Assembly: GCF_009727955.1 (NCBI RefSeq)
Contig: NZ_WOBR01000014.1
Span: 1-64,000, forward strand
Length of the DNA: 64,000 nt
Direction: 5' to 3'
DNA from: Aliivibrio fischeri
GTDB taxonomy: Bacteria > Pseudomonadota > Gammaproteobacteria > Enterobacterales > Vibrionaceae
Notes under the pieces: generated by a model
Told to the model about the DNA's origin: nothing
What the model saw: the letters and a program-made list of their open reading frames with translations, nothing else
Databases searched by the model: none
Program-made: the position numbers and the translations under genes
In this document: positions 26,248 to 36,480 of the stretch, piece after piece
Position numbering within the stretch: position 1 is the stretch's first letter
Layout: the number at the start of each line of letters is the position of its first letter

Positions 26248-26340
26248 TGTTCTTTCGCTCTCCTGAAACCTGAATCCTCACTTTTTGCTCTCCCTCAAGC
26301 TAAGTGTTATCAACTCTCGTCCCTGCTTTTCAAGCGTAGC
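26248..26340. repeat. tail of the mosaic repeat block before hldD
   Basis: Contains CTCCTGAAACCTGAATCCTC, CTCTCGTCCCTGCTTTTC and AAGCGTAGCGCC, all modules found in other gaps. The remaining about 60 bp before hldD is ordinary AT-rich sequence with CGGTGGT upstream of the ATG. Confidence 0.65.
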
Positions 26341-26399
26341 GCCACCTCTTCTTCTTTGCTACAATTCAATCAATTATATTATTTTTCGGTGGTATCAAA

Positions 26400-27341
26400 A
26401 TGATCATTGTAACTGGCGGCGCTGGCATGATTGGCAGCAACATTGTTAAGTCTTTAAATGACAAAGGTTTTAACGACATTTTAGTGGTTGATAACCTAAA
26501 AGATGGTAAAAAATTCAAGAACCTAGTGGATCTTGATATCACTGATTACATGGATAAAGAAGACTTCATTACGCAAATTATGGCGGGTGATGACTTTGGT
26601 CCTATCGAAGCTATTTTCCATGAAGGTGCTTGCTCTGCTACAACTGAGTGGGATGGCAAATACATTATGATGAACAACTATGAGTACTCTAAAGAGTTGC
26701 TTCATTTCTGTATTGAGCGTGAAATTCCATTCCTTTATGCATCATCAGCAGCTACTTACGGTGAAACAGATACGTTTATCGAAGAGCGTGAATACGAAGG
26801 TGCTCTAAACGTTTACGGTTATTCTAAACAGCAGTTTGATAACTACGTTCGTCGCCTATGGGCTGATGCTGAAGAGCACAACGAAACACTATCTCAAATT
26901 ACAGGTTTCCGTTACTTCAATGTGTATGGTCCTCGTGAACAACATAAAGGTTCTATGGCTTCGGTTGCTTTCCATTTAAATAACCAAATGAATGCGGGCG
27001 ATAACCCTAAACTGTTTGAAGGCAGTGACGAGTTTAAACGTGATTTCGTTTACGTTGGTGATGTAGCTGCGGTTAATCTTTGGTTCTTAGAAAATGGCGT
27101 ATCTGGTATCTATAACTGTGGTACAGGCCGTGCTGAACCATTCCGCGCTGTTGCTGAAGCAGTAATTAAACACCACGGTAAAGGTGAAGTGGAAACTATC
27201 CCATTCCCTGAGCACCTAAAAGGCGCATACCAAGAGTTTACTCAAGCTGATCTAACTAAGCTTCGTGCTGCTGGTTGTGATGTTGAGTTTAAGTCAGTAG
27301 CTGATGGTGTTGCTGAATATATGGCGATGATTAATAAGTAA
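26400..27341 (+). CDS. hldD: ADP-L-glycero-D-manno-heptose 6-epimerase
   Basis: Last step in making ADP-L,D-heptose for the LPS inner core. 313 residues: NADP motif GGAGMIG (6-12), catalytic YGYSK with Y139 and K143, SSAATYGE (115-122) and [10 protein letters not shown]. This matches enterobacterial HldD/RfaD nearly end to end. It opens the LPS core region; an unrelated repeat precedes it. Confidence 0.97.
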   Translation: MIIVTGGAGMIGSNIVKSLNDKGFNDILVVDNLKDGKKFKNLVDLDITDYMDKEDFITQIMAGDDFGPIEAIFHEGACSATTEWDGKYIMMNNYEYSKELLHFCIEREIPFLYASSAATYGETDTFIEEREYEGALNVYGYSKQQFDNYVRRLWADAEEHNETLSQITGFRYFNVYGPREQHKGSMASVAFHLNNQMNAGDNPKLFEGSDEFKRDFVYVGDVAAVNLWFLENGVSGIYNCGTGRAEPFRAVAEAVIKHHGKGEVETIPFPEHLKGAYQEFTQADLTKLRAAGCDVEFKSVADGVAEYMAMINK

Positions 27342-27346
27342 ATTTA

Positions 27347-27430
27347 AGTGACGAGAGACGAGGACGCTTCGCTCGAGGAGCGAGTAAGAGCGTAAATCAG
27401 TTCAAGAGTACTACAACGACTCTTGAACTT
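27347..27430. repeat. mosaic repeat and 11-bp hairpin between hldD and GT25
   Basis: GACGAGAGACGAGGACGC and TTCGCTCGAGGAGCGAGTAA are repeat modules, with a small perfect hairpin TCGCTC-GAG-GAGCGA. A second perfect stem AGTTCAAGAGT/ACTCTTGAACT (27399-27409 with 27419-27429) follows, without a clear T-tract. Confidence 0.75.
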
Positions 27431-27486
27431 ATCGTTTCTAGTTTCTTAAAAATCATCCAATTTAATTTTTCTGGTATATGGGATAT

Positions 27487-28206
27487 ATGAAAGTATTTGT
27501 TGTCAGTTTAAAACGTTCGGTTGATCGCCGTGAGCGCATTCAAAAGCATTTAGACGCTCTTGATATCTCTTTTGAGTTTTTTGATGCGATTGATGGATCA
27601 ATTGAAAACTTTCAATATTCTGATCATGCTCGCCCTGTTACCACAAAAAAACGTAAAGGCTACTCACTCAAAACCAGTGAAATTGCCTGTTTTGCAAGCC
27701 ACTATGCGATGTGGCACAAATGCATTTCCTTAAATGAATCTATCGTCATTATGGAAGACAATGTTGACCCTATCGCAAACGCCAAACAGATAATTGAATT
27801 AAGTTTTAAACATATCCAAACTTATGATTACATCAAATTATCAGCAACTCATAAGTCTCCATTCCATCGTATTCTAGATTTAACTCCTGAGTTTCAACTT
27901 GGCGGTTATAAGAAAAAAACCTGCGGTACAACAGCATATATCATTAGCCCTAAAGCAGCCCAACGCTTTATTGATAATGCTCAAGCATTTTTGGAACCTG
28001 TCGATGATTATATGGAAAAGCCTTGGCGACATCAGGTACAAACTTATAGTGTCTCACCGGACCTATTTACGCGTGCCGATATTACTTCCACGATAGGTTC
28101 AACACGTAAAGACAAAAGCGGTATTTCTCCATTCAATAAAATATATATTGAACTGTTTCGTACCTATGAATCCCTAATGAAAAGTTTGCATTGGAAAAAT
28201 AAGTAA
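27487..28206 (+). CDS. glycosyltransferase family 25 (LPS core)
   Basis: 239 residues from the ATG at 27487; an in-frame ATG at 27478 would add three residues. GT25/LpsA-like features: KVFVVSLKRSVDRRERIQKHL at the N-terminus, FFDAIDGS, EIACFASHYAMWHKC, the metal-binding-like IVIMEDNVDP and GTTAYIISPKAAQRFID. Such enzymes add galactose or glucose to LOS/LPS core in Haemophilus and Vibrio. It overlaps the start of waaF by one base in a TAATG junction. Confidence 0.87.
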   Translation: MKVFVVSLKRSVDRRERIQKHLDALDISFEFFDAIDGSIENFQYSDHARPVTTKKRKGYSLKTSEIACFASHYAMWHKCISLNESIVIMEDNVDPIANAKQIIELSFKHIQTYDYIKLSATHKSPFHRILDLTPEFQLGGYKKKTCGTTAYIISPKAAQRFIDNAQAFLEPVDDYMEKPWRHQVQTYSVSPDLFTRADITSTIGSTRKDKSGISPFNKIYIELFRTYESLMKSLHWKNK

Positions 28207-29231
28207 TGAAAATCCTGATCATTGGCCCATCATGGGTAGGTGATATGGTGATGTCTCAATCACTATATATCACATTAAAACAACAGCACCCTAAAGCGAT
28301 TATCGATGTAATGGCACCGGCTTGGTGTAAACCCATTCTTGAAAGAATGCCTGAGGTTAATCAAGCGATTGAAATGCCTCTTGGTCATGGTGATTTCAAT
28401 TTATTAGGTCGCCGCGCTCTTGGTAAAGAGTTAAAAAATAATAACTATACACACGCTTACATTTGCCCGAACTCTGCAAAATCAGCACTTATTCCTTGGT
28501 TTGCAGGGATCCCGGTTCGTACGGGTTGGAAAGGTGAAATGCGTTATGGGTTATTAAACGACTTACGTCCAAATAAAAAAGCATTTCAATACATGGTTGA
28601 GCGCTATGTAGCATTAGCTCATCCTAAATCTGAAATGATTGATTCAAGCTCACTAGGTGGGTTAGAGAATTTACCTCGCCCAACTCTATCAATTGATGCG
28701 GAAGTTCAAAAAAATACTCTAGAGAAGTTTTCTTTATCCCTTGATAAACCGGTTCTTGGTTTGTGCCCGGGCGCTGAATTTGGTCCTGCAAAACAGTGGC
28801 CTGTTGAGCATTATGCCGCCGTAGCTAACGAAATGATTAACCGTGGCCATCAAGTATGGTTATTTGGCTCTGCCAAAGATAAAGAAACAACTGAAAGTAT
28901 TAAAGCTTTAGTCGATGCCGATAACCAAGCAGCGGTATTTAACCTAGCGGGAGATACGAGCTTAATTGAAGCGGTTGACCTACTTGCTGCTTGTAAAACC
29001 GTTGTAAGTAACGATTCTGGCTTAATGCACGTTGCTGCTGCGGTTGGTTGTCATGTGGTTGGTGTTTATGGTTCTACATCACCAAAATACACGCCACCGT
29101 TAGCGGAAAAAGTCGATATTGTAAGCACTGATATTGAGTGTCGTCCTTGTTTTAAGCGTGAATGTCCTTTAGGTCATTTGAAGTGCTTGAAAGAGTTAGA
29201 GGCATCATCTGTTATAGCATGTATAAAATGA
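28206..29231 (+). CDS. waaF: ADP-heptose:LPS heptosyltransferase II
   Basis: GT9 enzyme that adds the second heptose to the LPS inner core in the cytosol. 341 residues: N-terminal ILIIGPSWVGDMVMSQSLY, LCPGAEFGPAKQWP, and the ADP-heptose-binding block VSNDSGLMHVAAAVG. Nearly full-length identity pattern with enterobacterial WaaF (about 348 aa). Its TGA overlaps the ATG of the next gene. Confidence 0.95.
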   Translation: MKILIIGPSWVGDMVMSQSLYITLKQQHPKAIIDVMAPAWCKPILERMPEVNQAIEMPLGHGDFNLLGRRALGKELKNNNYTHAYICPNSAKSALIPWFAGIPVRTGWKGEMRYGLLNDLRPNKKAFQYMVERYVALAHPKSEMIDSSSLGGLENLPRPTLSIDAEVQKNTLEKFSLSLDKPVLGLCPGAEFGPAKQWPVEHYAAVANEMINRGHQVWLFGSAKDKETTESIKALVDADNQAAVFNLAGDTSLIEAVDLLAACKTVVSNDSGLMHVAAAVGCHVVGVYGSTSPKYTPPLAEKVDIVSTDIECRPCFKRECPLGHLKCLKELEASSVIACIK

Positions 29232-30511
29232 GTAATATAAAAAGTAAAATCACCCATCTAATTGAACATAAAATGTTTGAAACATTTATGTTTATCAATA
29301 TATTAGGATATGCTTTATTTAAAATATCATATCGACCTCTTGGTGATATTTTTCAGTCATTTATTGTACTTGGTTTTTTACTATTCTTATTCTGCGATTT
29401 TAAAAAAGCAATCAAAGACAAAGCAGTTATCTGTTTATTTTTATCTATATTATTAACTTGCTTAAGTTGGATAAACTCTATCTATCAAATACCACATCTA
29501 GCAAAAGATAGTCCTAATATAGGTATTTTGACAAATCTATTCTTTTTCATTTTTATTGCCTACTGGTTGAAAGGAAACATTAAAAAAGTAAGAGTTCTCT
29601 GGATTGTCTATGCTATTGGTGTATTTTTAACTGCGTTAACCCATTCAAATGATATTTTAGCTGACATCATGAACGGGATTGCAGGGCAACGAATTGATTT
29701 CAACTATGTAAATGCAAATCATTTGGGTGCATTATCAGGAATAATCTTATTAGTTAGTACTTATTACGCATTTAAATTAAAACCAATAAAGCATAAAATA
29801 CTTTTAACTTTATTTATTCTAGTTCCATCGTTATTTATTGTAACTGTTACTCAAGGGCGTCAAATATGGCTTGCTATACTAATAACAAGTATATCAACGC
29901 CAATTTTAACCTCTATAATATCGAAAAAAATAAATATAAAATCATTAATAATAATTCTTTCAACCTTAATCATGGCAACTTATTTAGCTTCAAACACAAA
30001 AATAATAGAAAATAGATTACACAATGAAAATGAGATAATACCAATTATATTATCTGGCGATATGAATAGCATACCATATAGTAGCATGGGTATTAGAATA
30101 CATTTTTGGTCTGAAGCTATGTCATGGATTAAAAAATACCCTTTACTTGGAACAGGAGAAGATACTCGTAATTTAGTAATTAAAGAGTCAACTCACATCC
30201 CTAAAGAGATAAAAATGGAATTTTCTCATCTTCATAATGGACATATCGAGCTAATTGCTTCTTATGGTCTACTTGGTTTTTCTTTATTTCTTTATATTTA
30301 TTCTTTAATTATGTATAGCTCGAAATTTTATAAGGAAAACAATGAAGTCTTAATTATAAGTACAATGTTCATTTTATTTTTCGTCATCATTAATTGTTTT
30401 GAATCATTCTTTTTCTTCAAAACGGGAGAATATATGATTAATATAATTTTCGGTGGAATATACACTTTTTATTTAACACATAATTTATCGATGAAGGATA
30501 ACAATGAGTAA
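29228..30511 (+). CDS. WaaL-like O-antigen ligase family protein
   Basis: 427 residues from the ATG at 29228, which overlaps the waaF stop (ATGA). About 10-12 membrane segments and a Wzy_C/O-antigen ligase domain: VTQGRQIWLAILI near residue 200 and the periplasmic loop with FSHLHNGHIELIASYGLLG, whose His/Glu are typical of ligases. Located among core genes rather than in the polymer operon, so ligation of undecaprenyl-linked polymer to lipid A-core is the likely role; a polymerase is an alternative. Clearly lower GC than waaF. Confidence 0.83.
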   Translation: MSNIKSKITHLIEHKMFETFMFINILGYALFKISYRPLGDIFQSFIVLGFLLFLFCDFKKAIKDKAVICLFLSILLTCLSWINSIYQIPHLAKDSPNIGILTNLFFFIFIAYWLKGNIKKVRVLWIVYAIGVFLTALTHSNDILADIMNGIAGQRIDFNYVNANHLGALSGIILLVSTYYAFKLKPIKHKILLTLFILVPSLFIVTVTQGRQIWLAILITSISTPILTSIISKKINIKSLIIILSTLIMATYLASNTKIIENRLHNENEIIPIILSGDMNSIPYSSMGIRIHFWSEAMSWIKKYPLLGTGEDTRNLVIKESTHIPKEIKMEFSHLHNGHIELIASYGLLGFSLFLYIYSLIMYSSKFYKENNEVLIISTMFILFFVIINCFESFFFFKTGEYMINIIFGGIYTFYLTHNLSMKDNNE

Positions 30512-31193
30512 TAATAAAATCCATGCAATATGGTTAGGTAATAAGCTAACCCCTCTTGCTTTAGTTTGTATTGAAGACTGGAAAAAACAAGGTTATGAAT
30601 ACAAAGTATGGACGGAAGAAGACTCATTAATCACTGAGTGGATTGATGGATGTGAGTTTGCAAAAGAGTGCTATAAGCGTGGATTGTTCGCTTTTGTTAC
30701 GGATTATTTACGTCTGAAGATATTACAACATGAAGGTGGATTGTATTTAGACACAGATGTCACTGTGCAAAAAAATCCATTCCTATTGTTTGACGAGTGC
30801 CAGTTTGCTGTTGGATATGAATCAGAGTCTATGATTGGAACAGCGTGTATCTATGCGCAAAAAGAATCAAAAATTTTGGCTAATCTTATCGATTTTTACG
30901 AGCATAAAATTCTAAGTTCTCCATTGTATATGGGACCGGGAATAATGACTCATGTCTTAATTGACAATAAGATGAAAGATATTGAGAAATCGTTAATTTT
31001 CCCAGTTGAATACTTCTATTGCTATCTTGGTAATGGACAAGAGTTTACTACTCCTGATAATTCATACTTAGTGCATTGGTTTCAGCATAGCTGGAAAGAT
31101 CCAAGAAAAGCGATTTATTTAAAATCTAAGCATATGGGATTAGTTGGTAAAATATATACTTGGCAAAAATATATTTTCAAAAAGAGAAAATAA
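30504..31193 (+). CDS. glycosyltransferase family 32-like (DXD sugar transferase)
   Basis: 229 residues with a Gly_transf_sug domain: KIHAIWLGNKLTPLALVCIEDWKK, FAFVTDYLRLKILQHEGGLYLDTDV (DTD = DXD metal site), and YLVHWFQHSWKD at the C-terminus. Similar to capsular/LOS GT32 enzymes that transfer galactose or mannose. It overlaps the ligase by 8 nt, and TAATG joins it to waaA. Confidence 0.85.
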   Translation: MSNNKIHAIWLGNKLTPLALVCIEDWKKQGYEYKVWTEEDSLITEWIDGCEFAKECYKRGLFAFVTDYLRLKILQHEGGLYLDTDVTVQKNPFLLFDECQFAVGYESESMIGTACIYAQKESKILANLIDFYEHKILSSPLYMGPGIMTHVLIDNKMKDIEKSLIFPVEYFYCYLGNGQEFTTPDNSYLVHWFQHSWKDPRKAIYLKSKHMGLVGKIYTWQKYIFKKRK

Positions 31194-32446
31194 TGCGCTT
31201 TTTGTATAGCTTACTTTTAACCTTTATCTCTCCTTTGCTTCTCTATTCTCTTTATAAGAAAAAAGAAGGAAAGCCTGCTTTTAGTCGTCGATGGAAAGAG
31301 CACTTTGGTTGTACCCCATCACTCAATACAACGCAGTCTCCAATATGGATTCATGCGGTATCGGTTGGTGAAGCCATTGCTGCTGCTCCTATTATTAAAG
31401 CATTAAAGAAACAAAACCCTGAACAACCCATTCTTGTCACGACGACGACAAGTACTGGCGCTGAGCAAATTGAAAAGTTAGGTGATTTGGTTGAACACAG
31501 ATACATGCCGATTGATTTTTGCTTTGCGGTTCGTGGTTTTTTAAAAGCGACTAAACCTGAAAAGATGCTAATTATGGAAACGGAACTGTGGCCAAATACG
31601 CTGCATACCGTTGCCAAATTTGGTATTCCTATTTCAGTATTAAATGCTCGTCTTTCTGAAAAATCCTTTTTAGGCTACAAAAAAGTACAGCCTATATTTA
31701 ATCTACTTGGTAAACACCTAACTCATGTTTGTTGCCAATATAAAGATGATGCAGATCGTTTCGTTGCTCTTGGTATTCAACCTGAGAAAGTACATGTGAC
31801 TGGCTCGGTAAAATTTGATATCGAAATTACAGAGCAAATACAAGAATCAGGGGTTATTCTTCGTAAGCAACTTGGAGAAGATCGCCCTATTTGGATTGCG
31901 ACCAGTACACATAAAGGTGAAGATGAGCAAGTTCTAGCGGCCCATCGCTCTTTATTGCATAAGATACCTAATGCGTTATTAATTTTAGTTCCGCGTCACC
32001 CTGAGCGCTTTAATTCAGTATTTGAGCTTTGCCAAGGTGCTGATTTTAAAACTGTTAAACGCACGTCAAATCAGACATTAACACCAGATTGTCAAATATA
32101 TCTTGGTGATACGATGGGAGAAATGCTTACGCTCATTGGTGCTTCTGACATCTGCTTTATGGGCGGAAGTTTACTTGGTGATAAAGTGGGTGGTCATAAT
32201 TTACTTGAGCCTGCTGCACTAGCTAAACCGTCCATTACTGGCCCAAGTTATTATAATTTCTTAGAGATAGCTGAAACGCTAATCAAAGAAGACGCAACGA
32301 AAGTTGTCACTTCTGCTGAAGAGCTGGCGAGCCTATTAGAACAATTAATGACTCAACCAGAGTATGCCGAGAGAATGGGGAAAAATGCACAAGACTTTAT
32401 TTCAAAAAATTCTGGTGCCGTAATAAAAACCTTAAATCTGCTTTAA
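31193..32446 (+). CDS. waaA: 3-deoxy-D-manno-octulosonic acid transferase
   Basis: Adds Kdo to lipid IVA at the inner membrane. 417 residues from the ATG at 31193 (a longer in-frame ORF begins inside the preceding gene and is not used). N-terminal membrane anchor MRFLYSLLLTFISPLLLYSLY, then RRWKEHFG, WIHAVSVGEAIAA, METELWPN, and C-terminal GGSLLGDKVGGHNLLEPAA. In species with kdkA a single Kdo is phosphorylated, and both genes are adjacent here. Confidence 0.95.
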   Translation: MRFLYSLLLTFISPLLLYSLYKKKEGKPAFSRRWKEHFGCTPSLNTTQSPIWIHAVSVGEAIAAAPIIKALKKQNPEQPILVTTTTSTGAEQIEKLGDLVEHRYMPIDFCFAVRGFLKATKPEKMLIMETELWPNTLHTVAKFGIPISVLNARLSEKSFLGYKKVQPIFNLLGKHLTHVCCQYKDDADRFVALGIQPEKVHVTGSVKFDIEITEQIQESGVILRKQLGEDRPIWIATSTHKGEDEQVLAAHRSLLHKIPNALLILVPRHPERFNSVFELCQGADFKTVKRTSNQTLTPDCQIYLGDTMGEMLTLIGASDICFMGGSLLGDKVGGHNLLEPAALAKPSITGPSYYNFLEIAETLIKEDATKVVTSAEELASLLEQLMTQPEYAERMGKNAQDFISKNSGAVIKTLNLL

Positions 32447-32480
32447 TACCAAATCCAAAAAGTCTTAATTTACCTATGGG

Positions 32481-33170
32481 TTAGCTCTCTAAACTAGCCC
32501 ATTCTTCTTCACTCCAATAAATATTTCGTTTAGTTATTTCTTTTACAAACGAACGCTTTAATCTATCCCAGTTACCTTGCTTCCAATCATCGCCTTTCTG
32601 CTGATAGCATTTATCAAAATCAATAATCCAAACTTTGTCGTTATCATCAATCAAAATGTTATGAATGTTTAAATCGGTGTGATTAACTTGAGCCGCATGC
32701 ATTTTTCGGATTTCATTACCAATCTTTTGGTACATCTCTTTTGATAATGGTTTTTCTTGCAAGATAGAAACAAGATCTTGTGCATTCGGGATCTTTTCAC
32801 TTAATAAGTCAGCTTGATAGCAAAACGTTCGTTTTATTGTTCTTGCCGCTATAGGCTTTGGAACGTTAACACCCGCTTCTTTTAACGTCTTTAGTAACTG
32901 AAATTCTTGGTAGCTACGGCTCTTTTCCCAACCAATAAAAATGTAATGATCTTTAATGATTTTTCCAAATAACCCACCACGACGATAATGGCGTAACGCT
33001 GCATCCATTTTATCTAAAGCAACAAACCAAGTTGTACCACGCCCTTGCGCTGAACCAATCACTTTGTTTTGTTGTTGCCAATAATCAGGATCACAGCATT
33101 GTTCTGGAGAGTCACTAAGAAGAGAGTCGTCGTACCAAATGATCTGTTTTTTATTTCTAATTGTTTTCAT
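32481..33170 (-). CDS. kdkA: 3-deoxy-D-manno-octulosonic acid kinase
   Basis: ATP-dependent kinase that phosphorylates the 4-OH of Kdo on lipid A. 229 residues with RRGGLFGKI, the eukaryotic-like kinase catalytic loop HTDLNIHNILID (Asp at about 168) and the metal-binding WIIDFDKC. Convergent with waaA, with only 34 bp between stops. Typical of Haemophilus/Vibrio LPS with one phosphorylated Kdo. Confidence 0.93.
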   Translation of the reverse strand: MKTIRNKKQIIWYDDSLLSDSPEQCCDPDYWQQQNKVIGSAQGRGTTWFVALDKMDAALRHYRRGGLFGKIIKDHYIFIGWEKSRSYQEFQLLKTLKEAGVNVPKPIAARTIKRTFCYQADLLSEKIPNAQDLVSILQEKPLSKEMYQKIGNEIRKMHAAQVNHTDLNIHNILIDDNDKVWIIDFDKCYQQKGDDWKQGNWDRLKRSFVKEITKRNIYWSEEEWASLES

Positions 33171-33175
33171 ATAAA

Positions 33176-33300
33176 AACCAAGGGACCAGGTCGCTTCGCT
33201 TGCAGGATTCAGGGGTATTTGCGCTTATGACAAAAATAACAACTACTCCCCCTGAGCCCTTTAAGGGAGCTTGCGACCGATCTGAATCCTATGCTCTATG
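33176..33300. repeat. mosaic repeat between kdkA and the heptosyltransferase gene
   Basis: GGTCGCTTCGCTTGCAGGAT then TCAGGGGTATTTGCGC, a short AT-rich spacer, CTCCCCCTGAGCCC, and the inverted arm AGGGAGCTTGCGACCGATCT followed by GAATCC. The two arms pair over about 25 bp. Confidence 0.8.
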
Positions 33301-33364
33301 CCATTTTACATTTATGACCGTTAATAGCATAATTCTAACTCATTCTTATTAGGTTAACATCTCT

Positions 33365-34420
33365 ATGCCTTTATTCACTTCAGCTCCTAATTCTTTGTGT
33401 ATTTTACGCCTCTCAGCTATTGGTGATGTTTGCAATACCATTGCTGCTGTTCAAATGATTCAAAAGCAATGGCCTGAAACTAAAATAACTTGGATTACAG
33501 GTAAACTTGAAGCGCATTTAATTGGCGATCTACCTAATATTAATGTGGTTGTTTTTGATAAAAAACTGGGTTGGAAAGGCTATACCCAATTGTGGAAAAC
33601 ACTTAAAAATGAACGTTTTGATGCGCTGCTTCATATGCAATACGCATTGAGAGCAAGCGTTGCAACATTAGGGATTAAAGCAAAGTACAAATTAGGCTTT
33701 GATAAAGAACGCAGTAATGACTTTCAAACCCTATTTACTAATTACAAAGTTCCCTCTCCACAAAAACCACATGTACTTGATGGATTAATCGCTTTTGTAA
33801 AAGAGCTTGGAGTTAATGTAGATAAACCTACTTGGAATATTCCGACCAGTGATGAAGATAATGCATGGGCATCTTCTCAACTTTCTGACGTTAATAACAA
33901 GAACCTCGTCATTGTTCCTGCAGCAAGTAAAGCCTATAAAAATTGGAATGCTCAAGGTTATGCTGATGTCATCCATCATGCCCAATCTAAAGGTTGGATG
34001 GTTACACTTGCTGGCAGTCCGGCTCAAGTTGAAATTGATTTAGCGGCAAACATTGAATCTCTTTTAAATGCACCTGTTAAAAATTTAGTAGGAAAAAGCT
34101 CACTTAAAGAGATGTTAGCGCTATTAAAGCAAGCCAATTTAGTGATTGCTCCAGATACTGGTCCTGCACATATGGCAAATGCCGTTAATACCCCTATTAT
34201 TGGTTTGTATGCGCACCATAACCCTGATCGCACCTGCCCTTATCAATATCGTGACTATGTCGTTACGGTTTATGATGAAGCGATTAAAGCTGAAACAGGG
34301 AAAGATAAATCAGAGTTATCATGGCGAACTCGTGTTCAAGATAAACAGGCAATGAATCGTATTAGCTCTGAGCAAGTTATTGCCATGTTTGATAAAGCAG
34401 TTATCGACTTTTCACTCTAA
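33365..34420 (+). CDS. glycosyltransferase family 9 (heptosyltransferase I-like)
   Basis: 351-residue GT9 protein: LCILRLSAIGDVCNTIAAVQMI, LLHMQYALRASVAT, IVPAASKAYKNWNAQGY and APDTGPAHMANAVNTPIIGLYAHHNP. It resembles OpsX/WaaC-type enzymes adding the first heptose to Kdo; waaF is the only other GT9 gene in this window, and no canonical waaC is seen in this region. Followed by a WaaE-like gene and coaD, the usual core cluster order. Confidence 0.88.
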   Translation: MPLFTSAPNSLCILRLSAIGDVCNTIAAVQMIQKQWPETKITWITGKLEAHLIGDLPNINVVVFDKKLGWKGYTQLWKTLKNERFDALLHMQYALRASVATLGIKAKYKLGFDKERSNDFQTLFTNYKVPSPQKPHVLDGLIAFVKELGVNVDKPTWNIPTSDEDNAWASSQLSDVNNKNLVIVPAASKAYKNWNAQGYADVIHHAQSKGWMVTLAGSPAQVEIDLAANIESLLNAPVKNLVGKSSLKEMLALLKQANLVIAPDTGPAHMANAVNTPIIGLYAHHNPDRTCPYQYRDYVVTVYDEAIKAETGKDKSELSWRTRVQDKQAMNRISSEQVIAMFDKAVIDFSL

Positions 34421-34440
34421 CGTTAATGAGAATCATATAA

Positions 34441-35211
34441 ATGACAACACCTACACTTACCGTCGCTCTTATCGTTAAGAATGAAGCGAACCACCTACAA
34501 TCTTGCCTTGAAACCGTACAAGGTTGGGTGGATGAAATTGTTATTCTTGATTCTGGTAGTACTGACTCTACCGAAGCCATTGCTCGTCAGTTTACTGATA
34601 AGTTTTTTGTAAACCCTGAATGGCCTGGGTTTGGTAAACAGCGTCAACTTGCACAGCAACACATCACTTCTAACTATGTTTTATGGCTTGATGCTGATGA
34701 ACGAGTGACACCTGAATTAAAAGCGGACATTCAAAAAGCAATCAGTGATAACAAGCCTAATGTCGCTTATAAAGTGAATCGATTAAGTGACGCATTTGGT
34801 AAAGAAATTCATTACTCGGGTTGGTCACCTGACTGGGTTCTTCGCTTATATCGCACTAATGAAGCTCAATATAACGATGCTTTAGTCCATGAGAAAGTAG
34901 TAACTTCTGACTCTGTTCGTGTTGAAAAGTTAAAAGGTCGTTTACTGCATTTTACTTACGATAATTTGCACCATTACATCAACAAAACAACCGGCTACTT
35001 AAAAGCATGGACGGATGAACGTGAAGGAAAGAAAAAAGCGGGACTAAGCACGGCATTAATTCATGCACTAGGTTGTTTTATTAAGATGTATATCATCAAG
35101 CGTGGTTTTTTAGACGGTAAACATGGCTTCATTTTAGCTTGGTTAGCTACGCATTCTACTTTTATTAAATATATCGATCTTTACCTTCGTGAAGAGGCAA
35201 AAAAGAAATGA
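34441..35211 (+). CDS. waaE: LPS core beta-1,4-glucosyltransferase (WaaE/KdtX-like)
   Basis: GT2 enzyme of 256 residues: [58 protein letters not shown] (DXD), and [22 protein letters not shown] toward the C-terminus. This is the WaaE/KdtX profile; such genes sit next to coaD (kdtB) in enteric bacteria, as here. Acts on heptose I. Its TGA overlaps the next ATG. Confidence 0.88.
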   Translation: MTTPTLTVALIVKNEANHLQSCLETVQGWVDEIVILDSGSTDSTEAIARQFTDKFFVNPEWPGFGKQRQLAQQHITSNYVLWLDADERVTPELKADIQKAISDNKPNVAYKVNRLSDAFGKEIHYSGWSPDWVLRLYRTNEAQYNDALVHEKVVTSDSVRVEKLKGRLLHFTYDNLHHYINKTTGYLKAWTDEREGKKKAGLSTALIHALGCFIKMYIIKRGFLDGKHGFILAWLATHSTFIKYIDLYLREEAKKK

Positions 35212-36005
35212 AAACGACATTAATCATCACTACTTATAACTGGAAAGAAGCATTGAAATCAGTCCTTGATAGCGTGCTTAGACAAACCGAACTTCCAGAT
35301 GAGGTTATCGTTGCCGATGATGGTTCTCGTCAAGATACTATCGATATGGTTGCTTCTATTCAAAAGACTTTCCCTATTCCATTAATTCACAGCTGGCATG
35401 AAGACAATGGTTTTCAGCTTTCAATGAGCCGTAATAGAGCAATAGCAAAAGCATCTGGTGATTATATTATGATGATTGATGGTGATATGGTGTTATCTCC
35501 TTCTTTTGTTCAATCTCATAAGCATGTCGCTAAAAAAGGTTGGTTTGTTCAAGGTGGACGAGTATTAACCGAAGAAGCATTCAGTAAAAAAATCATGAAT
35601 GACGGTGCCGTCCCAACTATTTTTTCATCCGGTATTCGTAACCGTAAAAACTGCATCACAAGCGCTTTTCTTTCTCGCATGTTCTCTTATGAAAGAAACA
35701 ATGACAAAGCAACTCGTGGTTGTAACATGGCTTTTTGGCGCGAAGATGTCATTGAAGTAAACGGTTTCAACCAAGAATTTGTTGGTTGGGGACGTGAAGA
35801 CAGTGAGTTTGTTCTTCGTATGCTAAATGCGAAAAAACGTCGTTTATACCTGAAATTTTCAGGCGTGGGCTATCACCTTTTCCATAATGAAAACTCTCGT
35901 GCCTCTTTAGCTGAAAATGACGCTATTTTGGAAAAAACAATCACAGAGAAACTTACTCGTTGTGAACAAGGTATTAATCAATTTCTTGAGGAGCAACATG
36001 ACTAA
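35208..36005 (+). CDS. glycosyltransferase family 2 with C-terminal galactosyltransferase domain
   Basis: 265 residues: N-terminal [45 protein letters not shown] (DXD), and the C-terminal Glyco_transf_7C-type block [36 protein letters not shown] with the catalytic ED. Likely a core sugar transferase. It overlaps waaE by 4 nt and coaD by 8 nt. Confidence 0.87.
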   Translation: MKTTLIITTYNWKEALKSVLDSVLRQTELPDEVIVADDGSRQDTIDMVASIQKTFPIPLIHSWHEDNGFQLSMSRNRAIAKASGDYIMMIDGDMVLSPSFVQSHKHVAKKGWFVQGGRVLTEEAFSKKIMNDGAVPTIFSSGIRNRKNCITSAFLSRMFSYERNNDKATRGCNMAFWREDVIEVNGFNQEFVGWGREDSEFVLRMLNAKKRRLYLKFSGVGYHLFHNENSRASLAENDAILEKTITEKLTRCEQGINQFLEEQHD

Positions 36006-36480
36006 GCGTGTTATTTACCCTGGAACCTTTGATCCGGTAACTCACGGACATTCAGACATTATTAGTCGTGCGGCTAATATGTTTGATCATGTTGTTGTGG
36101 GCGTTGCCTTTAGTCCAAGTAAAAAAACCATGTTCTCCCTTGAGGAGCGTGTGGATATGTTAGTTCAAGCAACAGCACATTTAGATAATGTCTCTGTTGT
36201 TGGCTTTTCTGGACTATTGGTTGATTTAGCAAAAGATCAGCAAGCTAATATCTTAGTTCGTGGTTTACGCACTACGATGGATTTTGAATATGAGCTTGGC
36301 TTAACCACCATGTACAAAAAGCTAATGCCTGAGCTAGAAACCATTTTCCTTACTCCACCTGAAGAGCACGGATTTTTATCTTCTACCATTGTAAGAGAAA
36401 CGGCTATCCACGGCGGTAAGATTGATCAATTTGTTCATCCATACGTAGCTTCGGCTATCTATCAAAAGGTGAAACAATGA
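35998..36480 (+). CDS. coaD: phosphopantetheine adenylyltransferase
   Basis: Fourth step of coenzyme A synthesis (4'-phosphopantetheine + ATP to dephospho-CoA). 160 residues from the ATG at 35998, preceded by GAGGAG; the start aligns with E. coli CoaD. Nucleotidyltransferase motif TFDPVTHGH (H18) and C-terminal SSTIVRE are intact. It is embedded in a run of glycosyltransferase genes with overlaps on both sides, the classical kdtB position. Confidence 0.97.
   Translation: MTKRVIYPGTFDPVTHGHSDIISRAANMFDHVVVGVAFSPSKKTMFSLEERVDMLVQATAHLDNVSVVGFSGLLVDLAKDQQANILVRGLRTTMDFEYELGLTTMYKKLMPELETIFLTPPEEHGFLSSTIVRETAIHGGKIDQFVHPYVASAIYQKVKQ

Noticed and set aside
35917-35997. Longer coaD reading frame starting at 35917
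   Set aside because: The first 27 residues overlap the GT2 gene and do not match CoaD; GAGGAG precedes the ATG at 35998, where the conserved N-terminus begins.
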